From Legionella anisa (GTDB taxonomy: Bacteria > Pseudomonadota > Gammaproteobacteria > Legionellales > Legionellaceae), in contig NZ_LNXS01000054.1 of assembly GCF_001467525.1 (NCBI RefSeq), forward strand, positions 469,104-530,286: DNA of 61,183 nucleotides, in the 5' to 3' direction. Each line of letters starts with the position of its first letter. Positions within the stretch are counted from its first letter, which is position 1. Below the pieces are notes generated by a model. It did no database searches, was not told the origin of the DNA, and saw only the letters and a program-made list of their open reading frames with translations. Shown one piece after another: positions 54,152 to 61,183 of the stretch. A program made the translations under genes and the position numbers.

Positions 54152-54338
54152 GTATAAAAATTATACAAAAATGATGGATGAACGATAAAATTTTATTTTT
54201 GATATGAGCGATCCAGGTGCAATAAGGGTTTTAAATTTTCTAATGAATTATCAATGGATTACCTTAGTCTTATCATGAAAACCCAGCATACATAAAAGTA
54301 TATGGGCCAAGAGCGTAGAATTATAAAGCCTTAATTGA

Positions 54339-54620
54339 TTACTTAAAAAGAGAGACCACAGTTTTTTTAACAGAGTTAAGCAAAGCTAATGCCCCAATTT
54401 CTACTACTTGGTGCGTCACTTTACCACTCCATTGTATTCGTGCTGCTTTCCAACCTATAAAAAAAGCAGAAACAAGGAGTATCGGAGTTGTTAGGTGATG
54501 GCGAGCTATTCCGCTGTGTGCAAAGTACTCTTGATGTTCAGTCACCTCATTTTTTTGGGATTGTAAGGTTCTATCCATCAGCTCAATTTGTGCGATTATC
54601 TGCTTTCTCGATTTTTTCAT
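54339..54620 (-). CDS. small membrane-associated protein (YqjK-like position)
   Basis: A 93-residue protein with one hydrophobic segment (about 44-61, LLVSAFFIGWKAARI) and a polar N-terminal helix. Third gene of a compact operon with DUF883 and YqjE-like genes, the place held by yqjK in enterobacteria, though sequence similarity is not strong enough to be sure. Its start overlaps the previous gene by 38 bp; GAGG just before the ATG at 54620 supports that Met over a GTG 9 bases upstream. Confidence 0.65.
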   Translation of the reverse strand: MKKSRKQIIAQIELMDRTLQSQKNEVTEHQEYFAHSGIARHHLTTPILLVSAFFIGWKAARIQWSGKVTHQVVEIGALALLNSVKKTVVSLFK

Positions 54621-54993
54621 GTTCCTCACTCTCTTGCGAAAAAAACGCCCTTGTTTTCTGAAAACTCATACTCTTTATGTTAAAGGATAGATACTTAAGC
54701 AATCCCAGTAAGAATCCCACATTAAGAAGTAAAACAAATGAAATAGATAACAGAAGACGATTAGAAACTAAATGCACAAAATACCCTGAAACCAAGTATG
54801 CCAAATAACCGATTAAGAACATAACAGATAACCATACTGTAAGTAACACGACCAACAGCAGACCTATATTGAGTAATAACGGAAAAACACTCAACCCTGC
54901 CAGCCGTGCCTCAAGACGAATTAAAGAGCTAACTGTTTTAATAGCAGATATTTTTGCAGCAATTAGAGCTTCTAACTGTTTTAAGGCTTCCAT
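54583..54993 (-). CDS. YqjE-like holin-superfamily membrane protein
   Basis: A 136-residue protein with two long hydrophobic hairpin segments (about 28-70, LAGLSVFPLLLNIGLLLVVLLTVWLSVMFLIGYLAYLVSGYF, and about 82-106). The C-terminus is charged (SQESEEHEKIEKADNRTN). This fits the YqjE/phage-holin III superfamily of inner-membrane proteins, usually next to an ElaB/YqjD gene, as here. Its ATG shares a base with the previous stop (TAATG). Confidence 0.75.
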   Translation of the reverse strand: MEALKQLEALIAAKISAIKTVSSLIRLEARLAGLSVFPLLLNIGLLLVVLLTVWLSVMFLIGYLAYLVSGYFVHLVSNRLLLSISFVLLLNVGFLLGLLKYLSFNIKSMSFQKTRAFFSQESEEHEKIEKADNRTN

Positions 54994-55235
54994 TACTTTT
55001 TCATTAATCGAGATAACAAAAAGCCAATTCCTCCTGCGATCAAAACAGAAGCTAATGGATTATCCTGTATTTTTTTCAATAAACGATCTGAATGTTCTTT
55101 GAGGTTTTCTTCGACTTCACTTGCCTTACTTACCCCTTCTTCATACAAATGATTCACCTTTTTTTTTCCATCTGCTAATAATTCGCTTGCAGCTGCTTCA
55201 AGATGCTCTTTAGGAGTATAAGCTTGATTTTTCAT
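54993..55235 (-). CDS. DUF883 (ElaB/YqjD-like) protein
   Basis: An 80-residue protein with a long amphipathic helix (about 8-60) and a C-terminal membrane anchor (PLASVLIAGGIGFLLSRLMKK) containing the Gly-rich hairpin typical of ElaB/YqjD/YgaM. In E. coli such proteins bind ribosomes at the membrane in stationary phase. AAGGAGGGT stands 8 bases before the ATG at 55235 and decides the start over codons further upstream. First gene of a three-gene operon. Confidence 0.85.
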   Translation of the reverse strand: MKNQAYTPKEHLEAAASELLADGKKKVNHLYEEGVSKASEVEENLKEHSDRLLKKIQDNPLASVLIAGGIGFLLSRLMKK

Positions 55236-55496
55236 GTTAGTACCCTCCTTAGTTAACAACACTATATGGGAAAATTTAGTGAAAATAATATCTTAACTAT
55301 AGCCTTTGAATACGATTAATCAAATAAGCCCTTCCATTTTTAATTATTATTTATATTTAAAAGCATAAAAAATTACTTTTTTATCAAAAAGTTGAGCGGC
55401 ATACTGCAAATAATTCGTTATTGAGCATCAAAACCTCACATTGACTTCAATAAGGAAATACGTACACTAAACAGACAATAATAATAAAACAGGTAA

Positions 55497-56069
55497 ATGT
55501 GTCACATGGTAAATTTAATTCTTCTTAATAACCTACAGCAGTTAGAAGACGCTGTAACTTTTTATTGTCAGGGTAAATCTCAGCGTTTGGTTGAAAAAAG
55601 ACCCTTTAACTTTCTCTCGCTTCTAAATGTTTATAACTCAATCAAGTTGTTGCCGTTGGACAGTGAAAAAATTGCGCTGATGGAACGTTTTCAGCAAAAT
55701 ATCATCAAACCAATGATTGGATTTCATCCTAAGCTTTATTTATCTATAAATTTTACTAATGAAATCAACACATACAAACCGTTAATCGAACAACTTAATA
55801 CGCTACAAAATCAAGCTTTAGAACTTTTTAAACACTATTTTGATGAGAAACCGCGCTTTGATTGGGAGGGTTTGCGTCAACTTCGTGCCCAAATTTATAG
55901 TCTGGCAAATACTTCAGATAAAACACAACTCATGCAATTATTTCAGTATGGTGTATTAGCAACAATCACTCAAATAGAGCCTAAAGCCTATTCAGCCCTA
56001 AGTTTCGACTCTGAATTAGTAGGGGAGTTAGCAGACGATCAAAGCATGACTTACCTAAAAATCAGTTAA
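55497..56069 (+). CDS. hypothetical protein
   Basis: A 190-residue soluble, mainly helical protein with no recognised family, signal peptide or membrane segment. Two ATG codons (55497 and 55506) are close and neither has a strong ribosome site; the second is near GTCAC and the first near AGG. The region upstream (55263-55496) is AT-rich without a recognisable motif. Monocistronic. Confidence 0.6.
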   Translation: MCHMVNLILLNNLQQLEDAVTFYCQGKSQRLVEKRPFNFLSLLNVYNSIKLLPLDSEKIALMERFQQNIIKPMIGFHPKLYLSINFTNEINTYKPLIEQLNTLQNQALELFKHYFDEKPRFDWEGLRQLRAQIYSLANTSDKTQLMQLFQYGVLATITQIEPKAYSALSFDSELVGELADDQSMTYLKIS

Positions 56070-56256
56070 ACAACTTAATTATAGAACTCGCAAGAGTTCT
56101 ATAGTTTTCCTTTGAACTCCCAATAAAACCTCTAAAAAGTCTACTCATAGAACAATTCAGATTGGAATCAGTATTCTGAAAATCATCTGCCAGCATGAAT
56201 GATAATCTTGAGGATCGCGATTAATAAACTATATTTTATTTAAGTTATTATTATTT

Positions 56257-56398
56257 GACCTCATTCCAAACTCGCTGTGGGGAGTGAAGTGCGAGGAGAC
56301 ACGGAGCGGAAAATTGAAGTGTGCACAAAGTCACATGAGGATTTGAACACCGCATCGACGAAGCAATTCGCCTCTTCAGTAACGTTTGGAAAGCGGTC
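56257..56398. repeat. MITE-like element, second copy
   Basis: Ends GACCTCATTCCAAA and TTTGGAAAGCGGTC are imperfect inverted repeats. The inner AGTCACATGAGGATTTGA and CACCGCATCGACGA segments match 21901-22014. 142 bp because of an extra segment near the left end. Confidence 0.8.
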
Positions 56399-56430
56399 CA
56401 TTAGAAAACATATGAAATAAGGAGATAAAT

Positions 56431-56808
56431 ATGTTGAGCCTTGATACAGAAACAATTCGTGATCTTCTTGATAAAGCACGTCAATTTCAAGCCAAAGAAG
56501 ATGTGAGCTTTCCAGAAGTTACAGATGAAATGGATGCGCTCTATGTATTAGCTGATCATCAAGATGATCCGGTTTATCAAGAGACTACAGAATTCATTGA
56601 TAATTTACGACCTGATCAGCAAGCAACTTTAGTCGCATTAATGTATTTAGGTCGCGGAGATTACTCTCAAGAAGAATGGGAAGATGCGCTTAATTTCGCC
56701 GAGGATGAATTGACTGAACATACTGGGGAATATTTGTTATCCAGACCAACGGTAGCTGATGACATTGCACGAGGCCTAAATATGCTAGGGATTTCCTATC
56801 AGGAATAG
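56431..56808 (+). CDS. DUF3775-family protein
   Basis: A 125-residue acidic protein resembling the DUF3775 family: LDTETIRDLLDKARQFQAKEDVSFPE at the start, a middle NLRPDQQATLVALMYLGRGDYS and an end TGEYLLSRPTVADDIARGLNMLG. No known function. AAGGAGATAA precedes the ATG. It is 17 bp before the DUF72 gene on the same strand, so the two are probably co-transcribed. Confidence 0.82.
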   Translation: MLSLDTETIRDLLDKARQFQAKEDVSFPEVTDEMDALYVLADHQDDPVYQETTEFIDNLRPDQQATLVALMYLGRGDYSQEEWEDALNFAEDELTEHTGEYLLSRPTVADDIARGLNMLGISYQE

Positions 56809-56825
56809 TTTTTTCAGGGATTAGC

Positions 56826-57575
56826 ATGCCATTCGTTCATATTGGTACCTCAGGATGGGTCTATAAAGGTTGGAAAGAAGTTTTCTACCCTAAATCTCTT
56901 GCAGAAAAAGATGAGCTAACCTATTATTCGAGCATCTTTAATACCGTAGAGCTTAACAGCAGTTTTTATCGCATACCTACCCCAAAATCCATTACAAAAT
57001 GGAAAGAGACGACTCCAGATAAATTTATTTTTTCGTGCAAAGCCAGCCGCTATTTAACTCATATCAAAATGCTGAAAGATGTTCAGGATAGTGTTAATTA
57101 TTTGCTGCAAGTACTTGAAGGATTAGAAGAAAAATTAGGGCCTATTTTATTTCAACTCCCACCTTATTGGCCTTATAATCTGGAACGTTTGGAACAATTT
57201 ATTAAAGTATTACCGGAATCCTTTGATTATACATTTGAGTTTAGAAATAAAAGTTGGTTGCGTCAGGAAGTTTATGATTTACTCAAAAAAAACAATATTG
57301 CACTTTGTTTTTATGATTATAAGGGATTTCAGTGTCCAGAAATTATAACCAGTGATTTTATCTACTTACGATTGCATGGACCGCATCTCCAACCTTATTC
57401 TGGCCACTATGAAGAAAAATCGCTTTTAAACTATGCTCATAAATTTTTCAGCTGGCAGCAACACGTAAAAAAAATTTTTTGCTATTTAGATAACGATGAA
57501 AAAGTAGTTGCACCCCACGATGCCCAAGTATTGGAACGGTTAGTACAGTCGACATGGAGCAATCCCAATCAATAA
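56826..57575 (+). CDS. DUF72 (YecE-like) protein
   Basis: A 249-residue TIM-barrel-like DUF72 protein. Signatures are IGTSGWVYKGWKEVFYPKSL (6-25), YYSSIFNTVELNSSFYRIPTP (about 33-53), GPILFQLPPYWPYN, the FEFRNKSW strand and IYLRLHGPHLQPYSGHY near the end. No activity has been established for the family. Follows the DUF3775 gene at 17 bp. Confidence 0.92.
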   Translation: MPFVHIGTSGWVYKGWKEVFYPKSLAEKDELTYYSSIFNTVELNSSFYRIPTPKSITKWKETTPDKFIFSCKASRYLTHIKMLKDVQDSVNYLLQVLEGLEEKLGPILFQLPPYWPYNLERLEQFIKVLPESFDYTFEFRNKSWLRQEVYDLLKKNNIALCFYDYKGFQCPEIITSDFIYLRLHGPHLQPYSGHYEEKSLLNYAHKFFSWQQHVKKIFCYLDNDEKVVAPHDAQVLERLVQSTWSNPNQ

Positions 57576-57593
57576 TCATCATTTAAAATACAT

Positions 57594-57647
57594 GTAGCCT
57601 GGGTGCGATAAAATCACCACTTAGCTTAGGGTCTGTAAACAGACCCT
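57594..57647. repeat. remnants of two repeat families
   Basis: GTAGCCTGGGTGCG (57594-57607) is a bare left end of the GTAGCCTGGG family. It is followed by TTAGGGTCTG-TAAACAGACCC (57626-57646), a collapsed copy of the GTCTGTTTACATTTC family lacking its core. Confidence 0.7.
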
Positions 57648-57654
57648 GGTAAAA

Positions 57655-59448
57655 TTAAAGAATTGTATTCAACCGCAACGATTGTTTTATTTCCCAATAA
57701 TCCGCCCACGGGTCGCTCTTTAATGTGTCTAAGCGTTTGGATAATGTTTTAATCGTAAATTCAGTATCTCGTTTCTCCTTACTTAATTCATCCCAATGAA
57801 TAGGTACAGCTACAGGAGCATGAATACGTGCCCTTGTAGAATAAGAGCTAATTGCCGTAGCACCTCGTTGATTTCGTAAAAAATCAATAAATATTTTACC
57901 TTTTCTCTTGGCTTTATTCATGGTACTCGTATATTGGTTGGGATTAATTCGCTCCATAAACTCTGCAAAAACTTGAGTAAAATTTTTTATCTCATTCCAA
58001 TCATATTCAGGTTCGATAGGTACTACTACATGCAATCCTTTACCGCCAGTTGTTTTAACAAAAGAAGTGAGTTTGAATTCATTAAGGTGTTTTCTGATTT
58101 CAAAAGATGCTTTAACAATTGTTTCCCAAGCTACAGAGGGACCAGGATCTAAATCAAATACGATAAAATCCGGTTTTTCTATATGACTAATTTGACTACC
58201 CCAAGGATGAATTTCCAAAACATTCATTTGTACTAAACTGAAAAGCCCTTCTATTGTATTTAAATAAATATAAGGCTCTTTCTTTTTTTTAGTCTCTATA
58301 GAGACAGCCTTTAAAACTTTTGGTGTTGAATCAATGTAATGACGTTGAAAAAAACAATCATGCCAATTTTCAGGACAACGAAGTAACGATAAGGGCCTAT
58401 TTTTTATAAATGGCATTATGTAATCACAAACAGATTCGTAATAATTCAATAAGTCTTTTTTGGTAATACCATCTTCAGGATAAAGCACTTTATCAGGGTG
58501 AGTCATTTTAATGCTAAAGGAATGAATCGCTTTAGTATTTTTCGCCTTACTTTTTTCGATTTTTTTATCTTTATTCTCTAATGCGGTCTTTTGCTCACGA
58601 AAAACCTCTTTCGGTTTTTTATCCCGGCACAGTCCTTTGAAACTCGGATGTCGTAAATGCCCTCCTTCAGTCCAATGAGTAAATTCAATTTCTGCAACCA
58701 ATTTGGGCTCTACCCAAACTACTCCTTGGGATCCAGGGATTTCCTTATCAAAGGGCTTTTGTTTTGCCGGAATTTTTTGCAATAAAGCGAATACTTCTTT
58801 AAGTGATGCCTCGGTAAAACCAGTTCCTACATTTCCGGTATAATCCAACTCTCCTTGCTCATTATAAACGCCTAAATACAGAGCACGAAAATACTTGCGT
58901 GAGCCGGTTGGTAATGAGTAGCCTCCAATAATAAATTCTTGTCGCATTAAGCACTTGATCTTAAGCCATCTTTTAGAGCGTCCAGATATATAGGGACTAT
59001 CGATTTGTTTGGAAATTATTCCCTCAAGCCCAAGTTCGCAAGCACGATGAAAAAGGAACTCCCCTTCACCAATAATATGATCACTGAAGCGAAGCATTTT
59101 ATCCTGCCCTTCCAACATATTTTTTAAAATGGCTTTACGCTTTAATAAAGGTAAGGTTCTTAAATCAAATTGCTCGTAATATAAAATATCGAAAAGATAA
59201 TAAACATATGGAGCATTGGGGTTCAATTTAATTGTATTTTGTAATAATTGAAAATCAGATTTTCCATGTTCATCGAGTAAAACAACTTCTCCATCCAATA
59301 TGGCTTGAGGTAAAGCCAATTTTTTAAGTGCCTCTACCACAGATAATAAATCATTAGTCCAATCTTTATTATTACGTGATTTTAAGCGGATGTGTTCATT
59401 TTGAATTAGTGCAATAATTCGATATCCATCAAATTTTATTTCATGCAA
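57655..59448 (-). CDS. ligD: DNA ligase D, ligase and polymerase domains (3' part of a frameshifted ligD)
   Basis: A 597-codon frame holding the ATP-dependent ligase domain, which opens with motif I HEIKFDGYRI (adenylated Lys), followed by DGEVVLLDEHGKSDFQLLQ, EGIISKQIDSPYISGRSKRWLKIK and the OB-fold. The C-terminal primase/polymerase domain has metal-binding DLDP in FIVFDLDPGP, TTGGKGLHVVVP and FIDFLRNQRGATA. In another frame upstream, the missing link (DFIAPQLATLVDHAPESSDW) runs into this ATG and joins the N-terminal phosphoesterase frame at an A9 run. The protein should therefore be one chain of about 835 residues. LigD repairs double-strand breaks with Ku; no ku gene is in the window. Confidence 0.9.
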   Translation of the reverse strand: MHEIKFDGYRIIALIQNEHIRLKSRNNKDWTNDLLSVVEALKKLALPQAILDGEVVLLDEHGKSDFQLLQNTIKLNPNAPYVYYLFDILYYEQFDLRTLPLLKRKAILKNMLEGQDKMLRFSDHIIGEGEFLFHRACELGLEGIISKQIDSPYISGRSKRWLKIKCLMRQEFIIGGYSLPTGSRKYFRALYLGVYNEQGELDYTGNVGTGFTEASLKEVFALLQKIPAKQKPFDKEIPGSQGVVWVEPKLVAEIEFTHWTEGGHLRHPSFKGLCRDKKPKEVFREQKTALENKDKKIEKSKAKNTKAIHSFSIKMTHPDKVLYPEDGITKKDLLNYYESVCDYIMPFIKNRPLSLLRCPENWHDCFFQRHYIDSTPKVLKAVSIETKKKKEPYIYLNTIEGLFSLVQMNVLEIHPWGSQISHIEKPDFIVFDLDPGPSVAWETIVKASFEIRKHLNEFKLTSFVKTTGGKGLHVVVPIEPEYDWNEIKNFTQVFAEFMERINPNQYTSTMNKAKRKGKIFIDFLRNQRGATAISSYSTRARIHAPVAVPIHWDELSKEKRDTEFTIKTLSKRLDTLKSDPWADYWEIKQSLRLNTIL

Positions 59449-59525
59449 CCAATCCGAACTTTCGGGAGCATGGTCAACTAATGTAGCCAGCTGAGGCGCA
59501 ATAAAATCGGGAAAGGAACTGGTGC

Positions 59526-60161
59526 TTAAGTGCTCAGAAAGTTCTGGCTCGTGCTGATTATGCAGTTTTTTTTTATGTCACTTTTATTAGACTGACTCGT
59601 CCTACTGTAATGCGCCCCTATTTCATCAATGGAGAGATTAGTCAGTACACTATCTGGTTCTGCTTCAATGATGTCATATTCTTTCAGTTTTCGCGTAAAT
59701 TTGTCTTTAAATTTGATTAAAAACCAATGCTTCTCATCTTTAAAACGTACTAAATCCCAACGTCCTTTTAACTTGATGGCCTCTAATTCAAAGCGTAAGT
59801 GCCCCGATTTATAAGCTTTTTCAGGATCCGTATCAAGAGGTTTCCAAATGCCTTTATCCCATAACATCACACTACCTGCGCCATATTGGCCCTTAGGTAT
59901 TATTCCTTCAAAATAACCGTAATCAATGGGATGGTCTTCTACATGCATTGCAAGACGTTTTACCGAAGGATCTAAACAAGGGCCTTTGGGAACCGCCCAA
60001 CTTAATAGAACCCCATTTAATTCAAGGCGAAAATCATAATGAAGATGGCTGGCAGCATGCTTTTGAATCACAAATAAATAGTTCTCCTCAGGAGAAACAT
60101 CGCCTCTGGGCTCGGGAGTTTTATTAAAATTTCTTTTTTTGCGATAAGGCTCAATACCCAT
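59526..60161 (-). CDS. ligD: DNA ligase D, 3'-phosphoesterase domain (5' part of a frameshifted ligD)
   Basis: A 211-codon frame. The first about 180 residues are the LigD phosphoesterase domain: FVIQKHAASHLHYDFRLELNGVLLSWAVPKGP (His and Asp ligands HLHYDFRLE) and HPIDYGYFEGIIPKGQYGAGSV. The last about 18 residues after the A9 tract at 59566-59574 are out of frame and meet a stop. Restoring one A (or removing two) continues into KLHNQHEPELSEHL and the ligase domain. Domain order phosphoesterase-ligase-polymerase is the Pseudomonas type. Confidence 0.9.
   Translation of the reverse strand: MGIEPYRKKRNFNKTPEPRGDVSPEENYLFVIQKHAASHLHYDFRLELNGVLLSWAVPKGPCLDPSVKRLAMHVEDHPIDYGYFEGIIPKGQYGAGSVMLWDKGIWKPLDTDPEKAYKSGHLRFELEAIKLKGRWDLVRFKDEKHWFLIKFKDKFTRKLKEYDIIEAEPDSVLTNLSIDEIGAHYSRTSQSNKSDIKKNCIISTSQNFLST
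59566..59574 (-). other. nine-A slippery tract at the ligD frameshift
   Basis: Nine T on the plus strand (nine A in the mRNA) in the linker after the phosphoesterase domain. Ten or seven A would give one continuous ligD frame. Such runs are prone to slippage in replication, transcription or sequencing. Confidence 0.85.
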
Positions 60162-60522
60162 GCACTGCTCCTTTCAGCATGATTACTTTAATTTTAAGAA
60201 AAATACCAAGAATTTCCACTCAGTTCGATTTAAAGTAATTTTTGAACACAAAACAGCTCTTTTTTTGCCTACTAATTTATGCATCCAATCGATCTGTAAT
60301 AGGTCACTCCTACTTCCTGCGGCTTGTCCCTGAGAGTTCCTCACAAAATTTAACCAGGTAGAATGTCATTTGTTGCCCGTCATCCCTGTGTAGGCAGGGA
60401 TCCATCCATCAAAATAGTTCATCGTTCAAATTAAGTCATGGAAGATTGTTTTACTCAATTTTTTCCTTTTTTAATTTGTTTTTCCCGCGTACATTGTAAA
60501 TGGATTCCTGCCTACGCACACT
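60162..60522. other. gene-free stretch with a short interspersed repeat
   Basis: No gene is seen. GTCATCCCTGTGTAGGCAGG at about 60379 and the inverted GGATTCCTGCCTACGCAC at about 60502 form a pair about 120 bp apart. A fused remnant (CCTACGCAGGGATGACAG) lies at 319-336 beside the left repeat. Confidence 0.6.
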
Positions 60523-60835
60523 ACTGTCCGGTAAAAATTTTGCTCTCCTGCAATAGGTAATGTTCCTAAATTTTTTTTGTAGGCTCTTCCGCATTCATCT
60601 AGGCACATCACTTAATCTTGCTTCGATCTGCTCCCTCTCCCGCGCAAGGAATTTGAGTAGTAAGATACTGTTCTTCGGGGGAAGAGGGTTGGGGAGAGGG
60701 GATGGTCAAGAATCGGTTAATGTGCACAAGATGGCCTCAATAACCGACGCTGTTTGTTGTAGTACATCATTGTTCCCAAAACGCAGTACTTTGAACCCTT
60801 GAGCATTTAGCCAAGCTGTTCATTCTCTATCGTAG
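60523..60835 (-). repeat. DUF559-associated repeat, right copy (inverted)
   Basis: Reverse complement of 1-315 with scattered differences: the ACTACTGTCCGGTAAAAATT end, the GC-rich palindromic block at about 60628-60705 and the DUF559 3' end. Confidence 0.85.
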
Positions 60836-61040
60836 CTTTGATTATCAAGATGCTGGCTACCGTCAAGTTCAATAATTAAGCGTTTTTCTAAGCAGACAAA
60901 ATCAACACTATATATTCCTATTGGAACTTGTCGTTTAAATTTAAATCCAAGTCGTTTGGCTCGAAGGTAATACCAAAGGTGTTTCTCTGTATCAGTGCTC
61001 TGTTTTCGCAAAATTTTTGCATGGTGTCTCAGTATCGATT
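60725..61040 (-). pseudogene. DUF559 endonuclease-like gene interrupted by a stop
   Basis: The minus strand reads a DUF559 protein: LRHHAKILRKQSTDTEKHLW, RAKRLGFKFKRQVPIGIYSV, DFVCLEKRLIIELDGSQHLD and then a TGA at 60822-60820. It continues in the same frame with TAWLNAQGFKVLRFGNNDVL and SVIEAIL. The TGA replaces a CGA (Arg) that is intact in the copy at the left edge. The 5' end runs into the GC-rich repeat at about 61045, with no clear start codon except TTG at 61011. The nuclease-fold motif (E-x-D-G) is intact, but the chain is cut before the last conserved helix. Confidence 0.75.
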
Positions 61041-61046
61041 TGTCTA

Positions 61047-61183
61047 ACTCCCTCTCCCCAACCCTCTTCCCGCGAAGAACAGTATCTTACTATTCAAACT
61101 CCTTGCGCGGGAGAGGGAGCAGATCGAAGCAAGATTAAGTGATGTGCCTAGATGAATGCCGAGGAGTCTACAAAAAAATTAGA
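61047..61183 (+). repeat. DUF559-associated repeat, third partial copy
   Basis: Direct repeat of about 130-285, with the GC-rich palindrome CCCTCTCCCC...GGGAGAGGG followed by AGCAGATCGAAGCAAGATTA. It runs off the end of the window. Confidence 0.85.

Noticed and set aside
56261..56479. Minus-strand ORF over the repeat before the DUF3775 gene
   Set aside because: It consists mostly of the MITE-like element and the antisense of the DUF3775 start.
60560..60802. An 80-codon ORF and its counterpart at 42-275
   Set aside because: Both are translations of the DUF559-associated repeat in the non-coding direction; they lack a ribosome site and recur only with the repeat.

Overview
The window looks like chromosomal DNA of a Legionella species. 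Supporting signs are the AT-rich composition, many lineage-specific secreted or coiled-coil hypotheticals, a PHA synthase, tandem promoter boxes of the kind bound by PmrA in Legionella, and a subclass B3 metallo-beta-lactamase that reads, from memory, as a close relative of FEZ-1 of Legionella (Fluoribacter) gormanii. The species assignment is inference.

Layout. 1-700 and 60.2-61.2 kb carry inverted copies of a repeat associated with decayed DUF559 endonuclease genes, so the window is bracketed by an approximately 315-bp inverted repeat. 0.7-5.4 kb: secreted and membrane hypotheticals, a bestrophin-like channel, an AidB-like acyl-CoA dehydrogenase and a YHS-domain protein. 5.5-8.8 kb: two unknown charged proteins and an HTH-like protein, each preceded by the same 20-bp box, with a REP-associated transposase (RAYT) and three cognate palindromes among them. 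8.9-17.6 kb: a GNAT enzyme, an ArsC-like reductase, PHA synthase, a c5-type cytochrome, a shikimate-kinase-like/LuxR-HTH fusion, a family-4 uracil-DNA glycosylase, a large hypothetical and a LicD-type transferase. 17.7-28.5 kb: an ABC-F protein with an attenuator-like leader, an ABC exporter, a dicarboxylate symporter, NagZ-like hydrolase, tRNA-Ser(GGA), an outer-membrane protein and a CAP-domain protein. 28.7-28.9 kb: a candidate structured small RNA.

29.1-35.8 kb is the potassium-uptake operon: a small membrane ORF, then kdpF-kdpA-kdpB-kdpC and a KdpD that stops before any kinase domain, with no kdpE. 36.0-38.9 kb encodes the three-subunit proton-translocating transhydrogenase. 39-46.5 kb holds RF3, 3-methyladenine glycosylase I, the FEZ-like lactamase, a glutathione-dependent formaldehyde detoxification pair and a YheT hydrolase. 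46.8-49.5 kb is a three-gene operon (unknown protein, sugar-type aminotransferase, SDR).

The most interesting system is the RiPP locus at 49.6-54.2 kb on the minus strand. A consensus promoter drives a precursor with three near-identical 24-residue Cys/Ser/Thr-rich cores. Then come a terminator-like hairpin, a second cysteine-rich precursor with the same leader, and a 922-residue lyase-kinase-cyclase lanthipeptide synthetase that keeps the zinc ligands, with a VOC protein 8 bp downstream. 54.3-57.6 kb has a YqjD/YqjE-like envelope operon and DUF3775 and DUF72 proteins. 57.7-60.2 kb is a LigD split by a frameshift in a run of nine A.

At least five families of short palindromic repeats are scattered through the intergenic spaces. 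The commonest (GTAGCCTGGGTGCAGC type, ten copies plus a remnant) is concentrated between convergent genes or after stop codons.
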